The translations under genes and the position numbers were made by a program. This document shows positions 18,324-26,448 of a DNA stretch of 64,000 nucleotides, one piece after another; positions within the stretch are counted from its first letter, which is position 1, and every line of letters starts with the position of its first letter. Below the pieces are notes generated by a model. That model was given only the letters and a program-made list of their open reading frames with translations, ran no database searches and was not told where the DNA came from. Origin of the DNA: Jiulongibacter sp024742395 (GTDB lineage: Bacteria; Bacteroidota; Bacteroidia; Cytophagales; Spirosomataceae); NCBI GenBank assembly GCA_965249455.1, contig OZ252236.1, positions 2,356,001 through 2,420,000 on the forward strand, given 5' to 3'.

Positions 18324-18352
18324 GGCTAATGGTTAGTATAGGAACATTAGCC
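18324..18352. promoter_or_regulatory. Perfect 8-bp inverted repeat upstream of the WYL regulator
   Basis: ggctaatg and cattagcc separated by 13 bases, 16 bases upstream of the regulator start codon. The symmetry and position suit an autoregulatory operator for the HTH protein. This is inference from position only. Confidence 0.4.
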
Positions 18353-18477
18353 AACTGCGTGGCACTTACCGTTCAAGTTACAAGAATGTTGAAGCAGGCT
18401 ACAAACCTTGAATTTACTACTATTCAGGTTATTATTTTATACATAGTTACCATCCGTTAATTGCATCATTTGTCTGA

Positions 18478-19710
18478 CTATTTATTTGGATACCGGATAT
18501 TTACTCTTTTTTTGTAAGTCAGGCTACGCCAAATCCATTCCAAGGGGCCAAATCTATAATGTCTTAACCAGATATGGCTAATAATAATTTGCGATACTAA
18601 AATAAGAATAGCAATACCTGCTGTAGGTAATAAACCTATTTTACCAATTAAATTAAATCCAAAATTGTAAAATATTATAATCATGATTGTGGTCTGAAAC
18701 AAGTAATTGCTCAGAGCCATTCTCCCCACAGGGATTAAATATTTAAATGCTCTTCTACCTATTGAAGTTTGAACAATTTTAGAAATGGAGGTTATATAGA
18801 AAATGCACATAAATATCTGGCCAGCCAATGCTAAGAGCTTATAAAGAATGTTTAATGGAGTTGATGGGAACATAAAGGGACTTCCACCAATCATTTTAGC
18901 TGAAAAAGTAGCCAAAAGACCTACGATTAAACTGGTTATCAACAATAAAGTTGATTTTGGCTTTTTTGTAAAAAAATCAATTGAAGCCAAATAGTAACCA
19001 AGAAGAAAGATTCCAAGGAATTTAAAATACCCACCTGATGGTATATAACCTAAGTATTTCCAGACAAGATTATGAATGTTTAAAAAGAATATGTCTACAA
19101 TTGAGCCATTCTGGAATGTATTGATAACCGCTTCAACGGTCATATCTGGATATTGAACATGTGCAATGGCAGTTGCTTTTTCAGAACTGGCAGAACTCAA
19201 GGTTTCAGAAAATGGCAAAAGGGATAAATCGATTAAAAATGGAAATAATAGAAACAATAACGACCAGAGAATAAGATTTTTTGATTTGACATTCCGGAAT
19301 AAAATGAGGATAAAACCAAATATGGAATAGGCAAGTAAAATATCACCAAACCATATTAAACTGTGCAAAAATCCTATCAATAAGAGCAGAAAAAGTCTTC
19401 TTCTATATGTTCTTAAAAAACTTATAGAATCTTCTTTGTTCTTTTCAAATTGAATATAGAAACCAACAGCAAAAAGAATGGAGAAAAGGGTGTAGAACTT
19501 TCCTGTGACTACGATATTTAAAAACGAATATAATTTTTCGTCTAACTGAAAGTCGGTTATTTGTTTAAGGTCATCAAAGGGCATAAAAACGTATCCGCTA
19601 AAAAATCCCATGTTCATGAAAATGATTCCAAGTAAAGCGAAACCTCTTAAGATGTCTAGAATTTCAATTCTTTGTTTAGGTTCTATTGGTTGTGGTTGAT
19701 TAGATGTCAT
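18478..19710 (-). CDS. DUF418-family membrane protein (cassette gene)
   Basis: 410 residues with about ten hydrophobic helices. The N-terminus RIEILDILRGFALLGIIFMNMGFFSGY is the DUF418/heparan-alpha-glucosaminide N-acetyltransferase-like signature, and LIPVGRMALSNYLFQTTIMIIIFYNFG with HIWLRHYRFGPLEWIWRSLTY is the DUF418 C-terminal domain. Function unproven. Its start is about 75 bases from the left box of attC-like site H. I could not find the attC expected on its 3' side. Confidence 0.85.
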   Translation of the reverse strand: MTSNQPQPIEPKQRIEILDILRGFALLGIIFMNMGFFSGYVFMPFDDLKQITDFQLDEKLYSFLNIVVTGKFYTLFSILFAVGFYIQFEKNKEDSISFLRTYRRRLFLLLLIGFLHSLIWFGDILLAYSIFGFILILFRNVKSKNLILWSLLFLLFPFLIDLSLLPFSETLSSASSEKATAIAHVQYPDMTVEAVINTFQNGSIVDIFFLNIHNLVWKYLGYIPSGGYFKFLGIFLLGYYLASIDFFTKKPKSTLLLITSLIVGLLATFSAKMIGGSPFMFPSTPLNILYKLLALAGQIFMCIFYITSISKIVQTSIGRRAFKYLIPVGRMALSNYLFQTTIMIIIFYNFGFNLIGKIGLLPTAGIAILILVSQIIISHIWLRHYRFGPLEWIWRSLTYKKRVNIRYPNK

Positions 19711-19783
19711 TAGTTCAATATTTTATTTGAAAGAGAACTTATATTCTTGGCAGAAAAATCAATAACGAGGTTTTGAGCTTAAT

Positions 19784-19906
19784 GTATTGTAACGGTCTTG
19801 TATATGAAAAGTAGCGGATTTAATGCATTAATTTTTCAATTTAACAATGACCCTTAATTTATTAATTTCGTTTCGATTAAGCACTTAAACCGCTATTTTT
19901 TAAAGC
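19784..19906 (-). repeat. attC-like site H, left part (interrupted by IS110-type element)
   Basis: The left arm attgtaacggtcttgtatat runs into gaaaagtagcggattt; the right arm acttaaaccgctatttttta pairs with the stem agtagcgg-attt. The terminal right box is missing here but a fitting end, gatacattgttaggtg, lies at 21318-21333 beyond the IS, touching the toxin stop codon. The outer sequence is almost identical to site E (aacggtct.gt.tatga....gtagcggattta). Confidence 0.65.
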
Positions 19907-19966
19907 AACCATGTAAAAGTCATTTCACTCCTATACATAAACATTTAAGAAAATGGAACGAAATAA

Positions 19967-21010
19967 ATGACAATTACAGGAAAGTTATACATAGGTATAG
20001 ACATTCACAAGTGAAGCTGGAAAGTTAAAACATCGACCGACTTGTTCGACGGGAAGAGTTTTAGCTGTGCTCCAGATCCTCATAAATTGAAACTCTGGGT
20101 AGATCGACACTTTGGCAGCTATGAGGTTTATACAGCCTATGAAGCAGGCTGTTGCGGCTACAGTGCTCAAAGTAGTTTTGAGTCTTACGGCTGGCAATCG
20201 CTGGTAGTAAACCCGGCAGATATATCCAAGACCGGAAAGAGCCAATATCAAAAGACTGATAAAATAGATGCGTCCTTGATCTGCAGAGAGCTAAAAGATG
20301 GAAGGCTGAGTTCTATTACAGTGCCAGATCCAGAGAGAGAAGCATTAAGATGTTTATTCCGAAGACGTGTAGAGTTGGTGGGAGATTTTCGTAGGATTAA
20401 GTCAACTCTTAAGATGCAGCTATTGTATCTAGGGATAGAGATACCAGAGGGGCTTGATCAGTCGAGTTGGTCTCATCAGTTCAGAAATTGGATACGAGAG
20501 CTGAAGACGGTCTTCATTAGTAGTGAATATTCTATTTTGAGTCGATTATCACAATTTGAGTATATAGATGCTCAAATACGAGAAGTGTCAAATGAGCTTC
20601 GAGCTTATTGCTGAAAACATTATAAGAAGGATTATCAATTATTGCGAAGCGTACCGGGCATAGGTGGCATAGTAGCCTGTGGTATACTGAGTGAGCTTGG
20701 CGATTTACGAAGATTTAAAAACATGAAACATTTATCGGGTTATGTTGGGTTATGTCCATCGGTACGTCAAAGTGGCGACACTTATCAATCTACTGGAATG
20801 AGTATACGTTCAAATCGTATTATGCGATCCTATTTTGTAGAAGCTTCATGGCAGGCTATTCGGTTTGACCCTGTGATGCAGTCATACTATAGAAAACATC
20901 AGGGTAAAGACGTAAAAAGAATCATTGTTAAAGTGGCCAGAAAGCTGCTCTGTGGTACCCGAGCAGTAGTACTATCAGGTGTGGAATACCAGGAAGGGGT
21001 AATAAATTAA
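19967..21010 (+). pseudogene. IS110/IS1111-family transposase with two in-frame TGA codons
   Basis: Reading through, the protein starts MTITGKLYIGIDIHK, with a first TGA at 20012-20014 and a second at 20612-20614. The N-terminal DEDD RuvC-like domain (GIDIHK, TAYEAG, QKTDKIDASLI) and the C-terminal Transposase_20 domain (LLRSVPGIGGIVACGILSELGD, LCPSVRQSGDTY) are otherwise intact to the stop at 21010. At the first stop the family normally has Arg (HKRSW), so CGA to TGA is the likely change. The element is dead unless supplied in trans. It sits inside attC-like site H. Confidence 0.85.
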
Positions 21011-21317
21011 AAAAGAAGGAATCTTAATCTCAAAGAGCGTATAAAGGACAACAAAACAATGTGGGTATACACTTTTAGAAGAGTAATACATCGGTTAGCA
21101 TTTGCCTTTAAAAATTGATACCAAATGGTTGCTGGTGGAAACCGAGACTGGTTTACCACATATAGGATGCTGAGAATCAGTTTATAGAAGAGTATGACGA
21201 TTTTACTTTTAAAAAGTGAAAGTAAATCCGTCATACTTATTAAAACATGAACAAAAATGAAGTAACAGCTAAACGAAATATTAGCTATATTTATATCAAC
21301 GGAGGGGCTTTACATAG
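21011..21317 (+). other. Non-coding 3' region of the IS110/IS1111 element (possible bridge RNA region)
   Basis: About 300 bases follow the transposase without a gene. IS1111-group elements carry a long non-coding segment on this side that encodes the bridge RNA. A strong hairpin lies at 21191-21237 (agtatgacgattttacttt pairing with aaagtaaatccgtcatact, two mismatches). The possible outer ends TCCTAT at 19929 and ATAGGA at 21314 are inverted, but I cannot fix the borders. Confidence 0.4.
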
Positions 21318-21334
21318 GATACATTGTTAGGTGT
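21318..21334 (-). repeat. attC-like site H, right box
   Basis: gatacattgttaggtg carries a GTTAGGT box (GTTRRRY) 7 bases from the stop codon of the toxin gene at 21341. It completes the interrupted site H whose left part ends near 19906. Confidence 0.5.
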
Positions 21335-21340
21335 AGTTTT

Positions 21341-21640
21341 TTATTCAGTTATTCTGTTTTTTAAATCCATTTGTCCGTGTAAAATTCTAGTAGTTTCAAT
21401 CGGTTGGTTAATTCGTTTTCGGTAAAAAATTATGTGTCGACTGGTTTTAAGTCCAAATAAATCATTGGTTATTCCAGCGTAATTTTTTCCTAATTCAGGG
21501 TTGTTAGCAATGTCTTGGCAACTATCTAATAGTAAGTTGTAATATCTGTCGGCTTGTTGTTCAGACCACTTTTCAATAGTATATTCCCAAATTCCAGTTA
21601 AATCCTCAACCGCTTTGTTGGTCAGTTCATATTTAGACAT
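21341..21640 (-). CDS. ParE/RelE-family toxin (cassette gene)
   Basis: 99 residues: KYELTNKAVEDLTGIWEYTIEKWSEQQADRYYNLLLDSCQDIANNPELGKNYAGI is the ParE helix hairpin, and FGLKTSRHIIFYRKRINQPIETTRILHGQMDL the RelE/ParE beta-sheet with the conserved arginines. ParE toxins poison DNA gyrase. Its start overlaps the antitoxin stop by 8 bases, so the pair is translationally coupled. The stop codon touches the right box of attC-like site H. Confidence 0.88.
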   Translation of the reverse strand: MSKYELTNKAVEDLTGIWEYTIEKWSEQQADRYYNLLLDSCQDIANNPELGKNYAGITNDLFGLKTSRHIIFYRKRINQPIETTRILHGQMDLKNRITE

Positions 21641-21884
21641 TCTTTTTATGTCTAGCTTTTAATTCCTGAAGATGTTTTTTTGGATCAAAATCGTGTGCAA
21701 TTCCGCTGTCAATTCCTTCCTGAATTGCGTTCCTCAAAGCAATAACTTTACTTTCTTCGTTTTCTAAAAGTCGAAGTCCAGCTCTAATTACTTCACTTAC
21801 ATTTTTGTATCGTCCAGCAGAAACTTGGCTACTCACAAATTGGTCAAAATAATTACCGAGTGATATTGATGTGTTTTTACTCAT
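21633..21884 (-). CDS. ParD-family antitoxin (cassette gene)
   Basis: 83 residues with a ribbon-helix-helix N-terminus (NTSISLGNYFDQFVSSQVSAGRYKNVSEVIRAGLRLLENEE), the standard ParD/CopG-like antitoxin pattern; the C-terminus binds the toxin. It is the first gene of the pair and probably represses its own promoter. Toxin-antitoxin cassettes are common in large integron arrays, where they stabilise the array. Confidence 0.88.
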   Translation of the reverse strand: MSKNTSISLGNYFDQFVSSQVSAGRYKNVSEVIRAGLRLLENEESKVIALRNAIQEGIDSGIAHDFDPKKHLQELKARHKKNV

Positions 21885-21936
21885 AATTCAAAATATTTAC
21901 TCAAAAGTACCAAAAATTGGTATATTTTCCAAATCA

Positions 21937-22078
21937 CACCCAACGTTCCCGCGGTATGAGGTCTTGGCGGTTTCTGTCCGACAGGACATAAACTGTCAAA
22001 CCGAAAAGGGCTGGCAGCGAGTAAGGGAACATTTAATATAAAAGTACCGCCATGCCTTATACCGTGTGTTGTGGGCTG
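21937..22078 (-). repeat. attC-like site D
   Basis: Left box acccaac (exact RYYYAAC) at 21938; stem cggtatgaggtcttggcggt at 21951 onward pairs with accgccatgccttataccg ending at 22064 with a few unpaired bases; right box gttgtggg at 22068. The unpaired spacers (gttccccg/gtgt) between box and stem are unequal, as in attC sites. The stop codon and last seven residues of the membrane-protein gene lie inside the right arm. Confidence 0.75.
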
Positions 22079-22614
22079 GGCTTTTTCTCAATCTCAATTT
22101 TCTTAATTATTCGTTTAATGTTCAATTTATTCTCAAAAATCGTAATTGGTTGTCCTGTTGGTCTGCTATTAATATAAATCACTTTATCGTCACAAATTGC
22201 AGTATTAATCTCTCCCCATGAAAACAATGAAGTTCCAGAATTAGCAATTATTAATCCTTTATGAATGTTTCTCGTATCAATGAATTGACTATCATAAAGC
22301 TTGTAGAAACTATTTTTTATCAACTCGACATTTGAATTAAAATCAAGTCCTGTTATAATTTTTGTGAATTTAATATTTTGAATTAGTCGATTAACAATCA
22401 ACACAACAATTGCTAATCCAATTAATCCTATAGTCATCGAAGCAATTAATAATCCATTTAAACCTGTCATGTTATTCATGTTGTAACTCCTAATCATGGC
22501 AAAACTCAATAGAATCAATATTATAGGTAGTATTAAAAAGAGTCCATTTAAGAAATCTATGAATCTAAATGGAAATCTTTGATTCTCCTTTACGAATTGA
22601 ATATTCACTCTCAT
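22057..22614 (-). CDS. Small membrane protein, unrecognised (cassette gene)
   Basis: 185 residues with two hydrophobic helices (about residues 23-44 and 55-80, LFLILPIILILLSFAMI and LIASMTIGLIGLAIVVLIV), then a soluble C-terminal domain. I recognise no family. The last residues, KPSPQHTV, are encoded by the right arm of attC-like site D, so the cassette repeat supplies the end of the protein. The start lies 41 bases from the left box of site G. Confidence 0.7.
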   Translation of the reverse strand: MRVNIQFVKENQRFPFRFIDFLNGLFLILPIILILLSFAMIRSYNMNNMTGLNGLLIASMTIGLIGLAIVVLIVNRLIQNIKFTKIITGLDFNSNVELIKNSFYKLYDSQFIDTRNIHKGLIIANSGTSLFSWGEINTAICDDKVIYINSRPTGQPITIFENKLNIKRIIKKIEIEKKPSPQHTV

Positions 22615-22655
22615 TTATCACTTATTTATCTTGTCGCTAGTCTTTTTAGCCTTGC

Positions 22656-22788
22656 CCACAACGGTCTCGTATAACCGTCAGTTACGGGATTAAAGTTAAT
22701 AATTTTCGGTTTGGCACAGACTTTAGCAATTCCGAGTGGATTCGGACGTAGTCGAATCCGCCGTAATTGCGGTTATACATTGTTGGCA
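22656..22788 (-). repeat. attC-like site G
   Basis: Left box ccacaac (22656), spacer ggtctc, stem gtataaccgtcagttacgg (22669-22687); right stem ccgtaattgcggttatac (22761-22778), spacer att, box gttggc (22782). The stem has 17 bp with one extra base on one side and a G-T pair. The box, spacer and first stem bases are nearly the same as in site E although the inner halves differ completely, as expected of attC sites. Confidence 0.8.
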
Positions 22789-22805
22789 ACAGTATTTTCA
22801 TTCAA

Positions 22806-23255
22806 TTATTTTGGCCAATTCGGTTCAAATTTTCGAATTACACAAGGTTTTTCGGTTTTGAAAAGTCCTTTTTGGAAGGCTTCAGAGTGCAATTCGGGTA
22901 ATTTTTCAAATTCCTTTTTCCGAAGTCTGTCAACTTTTCTAGGTGACATAAAATCATAGCTTGAAGCCAAAAATAAAATTATCTCTTTATTTTCACATTT
23001 CTTTGGAACTGTAACCGTGGCCCATTCAAATCCGACTCCAGCAAAAATTAATGTATCCGAATCTTCAGGTAATTTAATTTTAAAATATCCATTCAGGTCG
23101 GACTTTCCGATTTCGGTGGTGTCTTTGTCGAATATTGTTATCCCTATAGCGGTTTCCATAAATTGGTCGACAGTCCTACCGTTTAATGTCCGTTGTCCAA
23201 ATGCGGAAAAAATGCATAAAAAGAATGATATGAAAAGTGCTGCTTTAGATGCCAA
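22806..23255 (-). CDS. Secreted carboxypeptidase-regulatory-like domain protein (cassette gene)
   Basis: 149 residues. A signal peptide (SKAALFISFFLCIFSAFGQ) is followed by a prealbumin-like beta sandwich typical of CarboxypepD_reg domains in Bacteroidota (LNGRTVDQFMETAIGITIFDKDTTEIGKSDLNGYFKIKLPEDSDTLIFAGVGFEWATV). A short polar tail follows. Function unknown. The stop is 18 bases from site G and the start 18-20 bases from the left box of site F. Confidence 0.75.
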   Translation of the reverse strand: MASKAALFISFFLCIFSAFGQRTLNGRTVDQFMETAIGITIFDKDTTEIGKSDLNGYFKIKLPEDSDTLIFAGVGFEWATVTVPKKCENKEIILFLASSYDFMSPRKVDRLRKKEFEKLPELHSEAFQKGLFKTEKPCVIRKFEPNWPK

Positions 23256-23275
23256 AATTTACGATTTTCATATTG

Positions 23276-23460
23276 TTGCCAACGATTGGGCTTTAAGTAG
23301 TGCGGTTTATCTGCTGTGCTGCTCGCATTCATTGTAGCCAAATCTTTGATTTGCTTCCTTCTACTTTTTATAAATATGCCAAATCAGAGATTTGGCGGTG
23401 TCTCTAATAGCGATAAACTTTCAAATTGCCGAAATGCCAGCATTACTTCAAGCCTCGTGT
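23276..23460 (-). repeat. attC-like site F, main part (interrupted by group II intron copy 1)
   Basis: Left box tgccaac (23277), spacer gattg, stem ggctttaagtagtgc; right stem gcattacttcaagcc (23439-23453), spacer tcgt, box gt|taggc, where the intron splits the box after gt. Rejoined, the right box is GTTAGGC (exact GTTRRRY) and ends one base before the DUF262 gene's terminal region. The right inner part contains further self-pairing (aaatctttgattt / aaatcagagattt). Confidence 0.75.
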
Positions 23461-25329
23461 GTGTGCCTCGAATGGCAAACATCTCCCTAAAATAGCTGAT
23501 TAGTGGGGATAGTAATAATTCTGATAAATAATTAATTAGCTAATGGAGTGGAAGTCTCCTATACGCCTGGATTAATGCCGGGAAGTATTAGTAAGTCGCA
23601 AGCTGGTTTACGGCGAGGTATGCAGTGAAGTAAGCGATCCTACAAAGGTCGGTACCGACGAACAGGAACCGGATAAGAGGCATCGAAAGTTTGGGTTAGG
23701 TGGCACACCATACTAACGCCCACATGAAAAGACTTCTGATGTAGATTCGGCGGAGATTGACTGAAAGCTAATTGCCTTACCGAGGGAGGTCTCCGCCTGC
23801 ACGAGCAGCAGATGGAGAAGTCAGCCGACGACATAGTAGCTTCACAGGATGGTGGAGTGAAGGTCCGAACGTTAACAGAATTCAAATGTTACTAGGAGTT
23901 TGTTCAGGTTAAGGAATGATAACCGTCTGAGCAGATAGCCTATCGATAAATGAGTTCGCCAAAAGTTTTATGATAGAATTATTGTTAGACAAAAGGAATC
24001 TGAATCAGGCTTATGAGCGAGTAAAAGCGAATAAGGGAGCTGGTGGTGTGGATGGTATGCAAGTATGCGACCTGAAAGCCCACCTGCAAACTCACAGCAA
24101 AATACTCATAAGTCAGATACGAGCTGGAAGTTACCAACCCAGCCCCATTAAAGGCGTAGAAATACCCAAGAGCCATGGCAAGACGAGACTACTCGGCGTA
24201 CCCACGGCTACAGACAGGGTGTTTCAGCAGGCACTATATCAAGTGCTAGAGCCGATATTTGAGCCAGACTTCCAGCCGCACAGCTACGGATTCCGCCCCA
24301 ACCGCAACGCCCATCAGGCGGTGCAACAAGCCCAGAGTTATATCAATGAAGGATATCAGTTCATAGTGGACATAGATTTGAAGAGTTTCTTTGACGAAGT
24401 CGACCATGTGATACTACTGGAGTTGGTATATCAAAAGGTAAAATGCCCGCTGACGATGAAGCTATTGCGAAAGTTTTTACGAGCCCCGATACAAATCAAC
24501 GGCAAGTTACAAAAGCGAAGAAAAGGCGTGCCGCAAGGCTCGCCACTAAGCCCTTTACTATCCAATATCCTGCTCAATGAGCTGGACAAGGAATTAGAAA
24601 AAAGAGGACTTCGTTACGTACGCTATGCTGATGACTTCAGTATCTACCTAAAGAGTAAGAAAGCAGCCCGCAGGGTAGGGAACGGCATCTTTAAGTATCT
24701 TAGAGATAAGCTACACCTACCTATCAACAGCGAGAAAAGTGGGATACGCAAACCGCTCCAGTTCGAGATACTTGGCTATGCCTTTGTATCTAGCTACGAG
24801 AAAGGGGCGAAAGGGAAGTACCAGTTGGTAGTCAGTAAGAAGAAGTGGGATAGCCTGAAACAACGGCTAAAATCACTAACCCGAAAGACCAACCCAATGA
24901 GCTTCGATGAGCGTATCCAACGGCTCAACTGGTTGATACGAGGCTGGGTCAATTACTTCAAACTTGCATCCATTCAAGGCAAGCTGAAAAAGCTAGACGA
25001 ATGGCTTAGAAACAGGTTACGGTATTGTATATGGCATCACTGGAAGAAACCTGAGAAGAAAAGGCGAAGCCTCATTCGATTGGGAGTAAACCAAAGGCTT
25101 GCCTATGCATGGAGCAGGAGTAGAATGGGTGGCTGGCGAATCGCCCAAAGCCCTATACTTGGCTCAACGCTCACCGTAGCACGTTTAAAACAAAGGGGTT
25201 ACATAGCAATGATGGAATACTATCAAGAACGAAGGTTATGTTAACGAACCGCCCAGTACGAGACCCGTTTGCTGGGTGGTGTGAGAGGCGTACTCCATCA
25301 GTTACAACTGGTGGAGCCGTCTACTCGAT
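23461..25329 (+). mobile_element. Group II intron, copy 1 (full length, attC-type insertion)
   Basis: Begins with gtgtgc (group II 5' consensus GUGYG) and ends ctactcgat. The last 110 bases carry a domain V-like hairpin (gaaccgcccagtacgagacccgt, then gctgggtggtgtgagagg) and a domain VI hairpin (ctccatcag, ctggtggag). An endonuclease-free reverse transcriptase lies at 23970-25244. The insertion point GT|TAGGC lies in the box of attC-like site F, and the intron is antisense to the cassette genes. The border was chosen so that removal restores the box in all copies. Confidence 0.85.
23970..25244 (+). CDS. ltrA: Group II intron reverse transcriptase/maturase (copy 1)
   Basis: 424 residues. Order: RT0-RT1 (ERVKANKGAGGVDGM, 16-30; VEIPKSHGKTRLLGVPTATDRVFQQAL), RT2 (HSYGFRPNRNAHQAV, 104-118), RT3 (FIVDIDLKSFFDEVDH), RT4 (KGVPQGSPLSPLLSNILL, about 185), the catalytic YADD at 219-222, then the maturase X domain (RLNWLIRGWVNYFKLASI ... 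RLRYCIWHHWKKPEKKRRSLIRLG). There is no HNH endonuclease domain, as in class C introns. It splices its own intron RNA and drives its retromobility. All visible catalytic motifs are intact. Confidence 0.92.
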   Translation: MIELLLDKRNLNQAYERVKANKGAGGVDGMQVCDLKAHLQTHSKILISQIRAGSYQPSPIKGVEIPKSHGKTRLLGVPTATDRVFQQALYQVLEPIFEPDFQPHSYGFRPNRNAHQAVQQAQSYINEGYQFIVDIDLKSFFDEVDHVILLELVYQKVKCPLTMKLLRKFLRAPIQINGKLQKRRKGVPQGSPLSPLLSNILLNELDKELEKRGLRYVRYADDFSIYLKSKKAARRVGNGIFKYLRDKLHLPINSEKSGIRKPLQFEILGYAFVSSYEKGAKGKYQLVVSKKKWDSLKQRLKSLTRKTNPMSFDERIQRLNWLIRGWVNYFKLASIQGKLKKLDEWLRNRLRYCIWHHWKKPEKKRRSLIRLGVNQRLAYAWSRSRMGGWRIAQSPILGSTLTVARLKQRGYIAMMEYYQERRLC

Positions 25330-25337
25330 TAGGCACT

Positions 25338-26444
25338 TTAATCCATATTTATTTCAATTTCCAAATCGTCAGTGGGTACTCTAGTATTCCAATTTATGCC
25401 ACCATCATTGAACTTGATATAAAACTTTTCAAGTACTGTTTCTCTAAATACAAGTGACTTTCTTTGATGAGTTCCCTGCTGATTTTGTCTGTCAAATTCA
25501 TTAAGAATTGGATTACTTTCTTTCTGTTCACGATTTTCCTTTCTGATAGTATTAAAACGGTCAAGAAAAGGTCTCGTTTTATCAGTGCTTGTATCCAGTC
25601 GAGTTATGAAATAATAGTAAACAGGTATGAGAGAACGCGATTTAAGCAAATAATCATTCGATTGGAAAATAGCATTAAGTTTATTCAAATTGTTTTCAAC
25701 GTTGTTGATAGCTTCCTTTAATCGTTTGTTTTCTTGTCTATTCGTTTTGACAAATTCATCTAACGTTTTTTGGGAAAATGTTACTAACTCATTTTCAAAT
25801 TCTGTAAGAATCAGTTTTAAGCAAGTGTCAGAATATTGAAGACGTTTATTTGTATAAATAAAACGATCTAAGAAAAATTCATTTGATTCTATAATTCTCC
25901 TGATTTGGTTATTCAAATAACCAACGATTCTATTTCTTTTCTCAGCACTATTTAGAGGCTTCCCCTCGTTTAGGCGATAAAATAATTCTTCAATTCTTTC
26001 AATTTCATCCGTTATAACATATACTATATCAAGTTCAAACGAATCAAAATCAAATTTAACATCAGGAAATTCGTATGCTAAATCTTCGTAGCTGCGGTTT
26101 TTTAAATCTAAATCAGGATTTTTTTCATAGACGAACTCTTTTGAGAGTTTTAGTTTATTCTCTATAAAATCCTTAATGGTTTGTAGTCTCTGCTTACCAT
26201 CTATTATTGCATAAGACTTTCCTGATTTATTTATCTCATTATCAAAATCAGTTATGTAATGCAAATAAAACTTAGGAATATCATAACCGTTCAATATACT
26301 GTCTAATAAAAGTTGTCTTTTATCATCTGGCCAAACATTGCCGTACCTTTGATAAGGTGGGTCAAAATCAATCTCTTCAATTGTTGAATAAATTGTTTTT
26401 AGAGAATTGTTTCCAAACGCACCTTTCTTTTCTATTTTGAACAT
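25338..26444 (-). CDS. DUF262-family protein (cassette gene, paired with FRG protein)
   Basis: 368 residues. The ParB/Srx-like DUF262 N-terminal domain is clear: IDFDPPYQRYGNVWPDDKRQLLLDSILNGYDIPKFYLHY and IDGKQRLQTIKDFIENKLKL (81-100). In GmrSD-type enzymes this domain hydrolyses nucleotides, but no DUF1524 HNH nuclease domain follows here; the C-terminal 200 residues are helical. It starts 4 bases behind the FRG gene, hence one operon. Its stop codon lies within two bases of attC-like site F. Confidence 0.85.
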   Translation of the reverse strand: MFKIEKKGAFGNNSLKTIYSTIEEIDFDPPYQRYGNVWPDDKRQLLLDSILNGYDIPKFYLHYITDFDNEINKSGKSYAIIDGKQRLQTIKDFIENKLKLSKEFVYEKNPDLDLKNRSYEDLAYEFPDVKFDFDSFELDIVYVITDEIERIEELFYRLNEGKPLNSAEKRNRIVGYLNNQIRRIIESNEFFLDRFIYTNKRLQYSDTCLKLILTEFENELVTFSQKTLDEFVKTNRQENKRLKEAINNVENNLNKLNAIFQSNDYLLKSRSLIPVYYYFITRLDTSTDKTRPFLDRFNTIRKENREQKESNPILNEFDRQNQQGTHQRKSLVFRETVLEKFYIKFNDGGINWNTRVPTDDLEIEINMD

Positions 26445-26448
26445 AATT

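Noticed and set aside
18310..18477. Search for an attC-like site between the WYL regulator and DUF418 gene.
   Set aside because: Only a small symmetrical repeat at 18324-18352 was found; no box-and-stem pair could be made, so the cassette border here remains unknown.
19967..21010. Two in-frame TGA codons in the IS110 transposase might mean UGA recoding.
   Set aside because: Intact genes of the window use TGA as an ordinary stop, for example the coiled-coil gene at 61654. CGA to TGA mutation at the first site explains it simply.
23640..23885. Minus-strand 81-codon ORF within each group II intron, also at 27553-27798.
   Set aside because: It lies antisense to the structured 5' part of the intron, and its conservation follows from the intron copies being identical.
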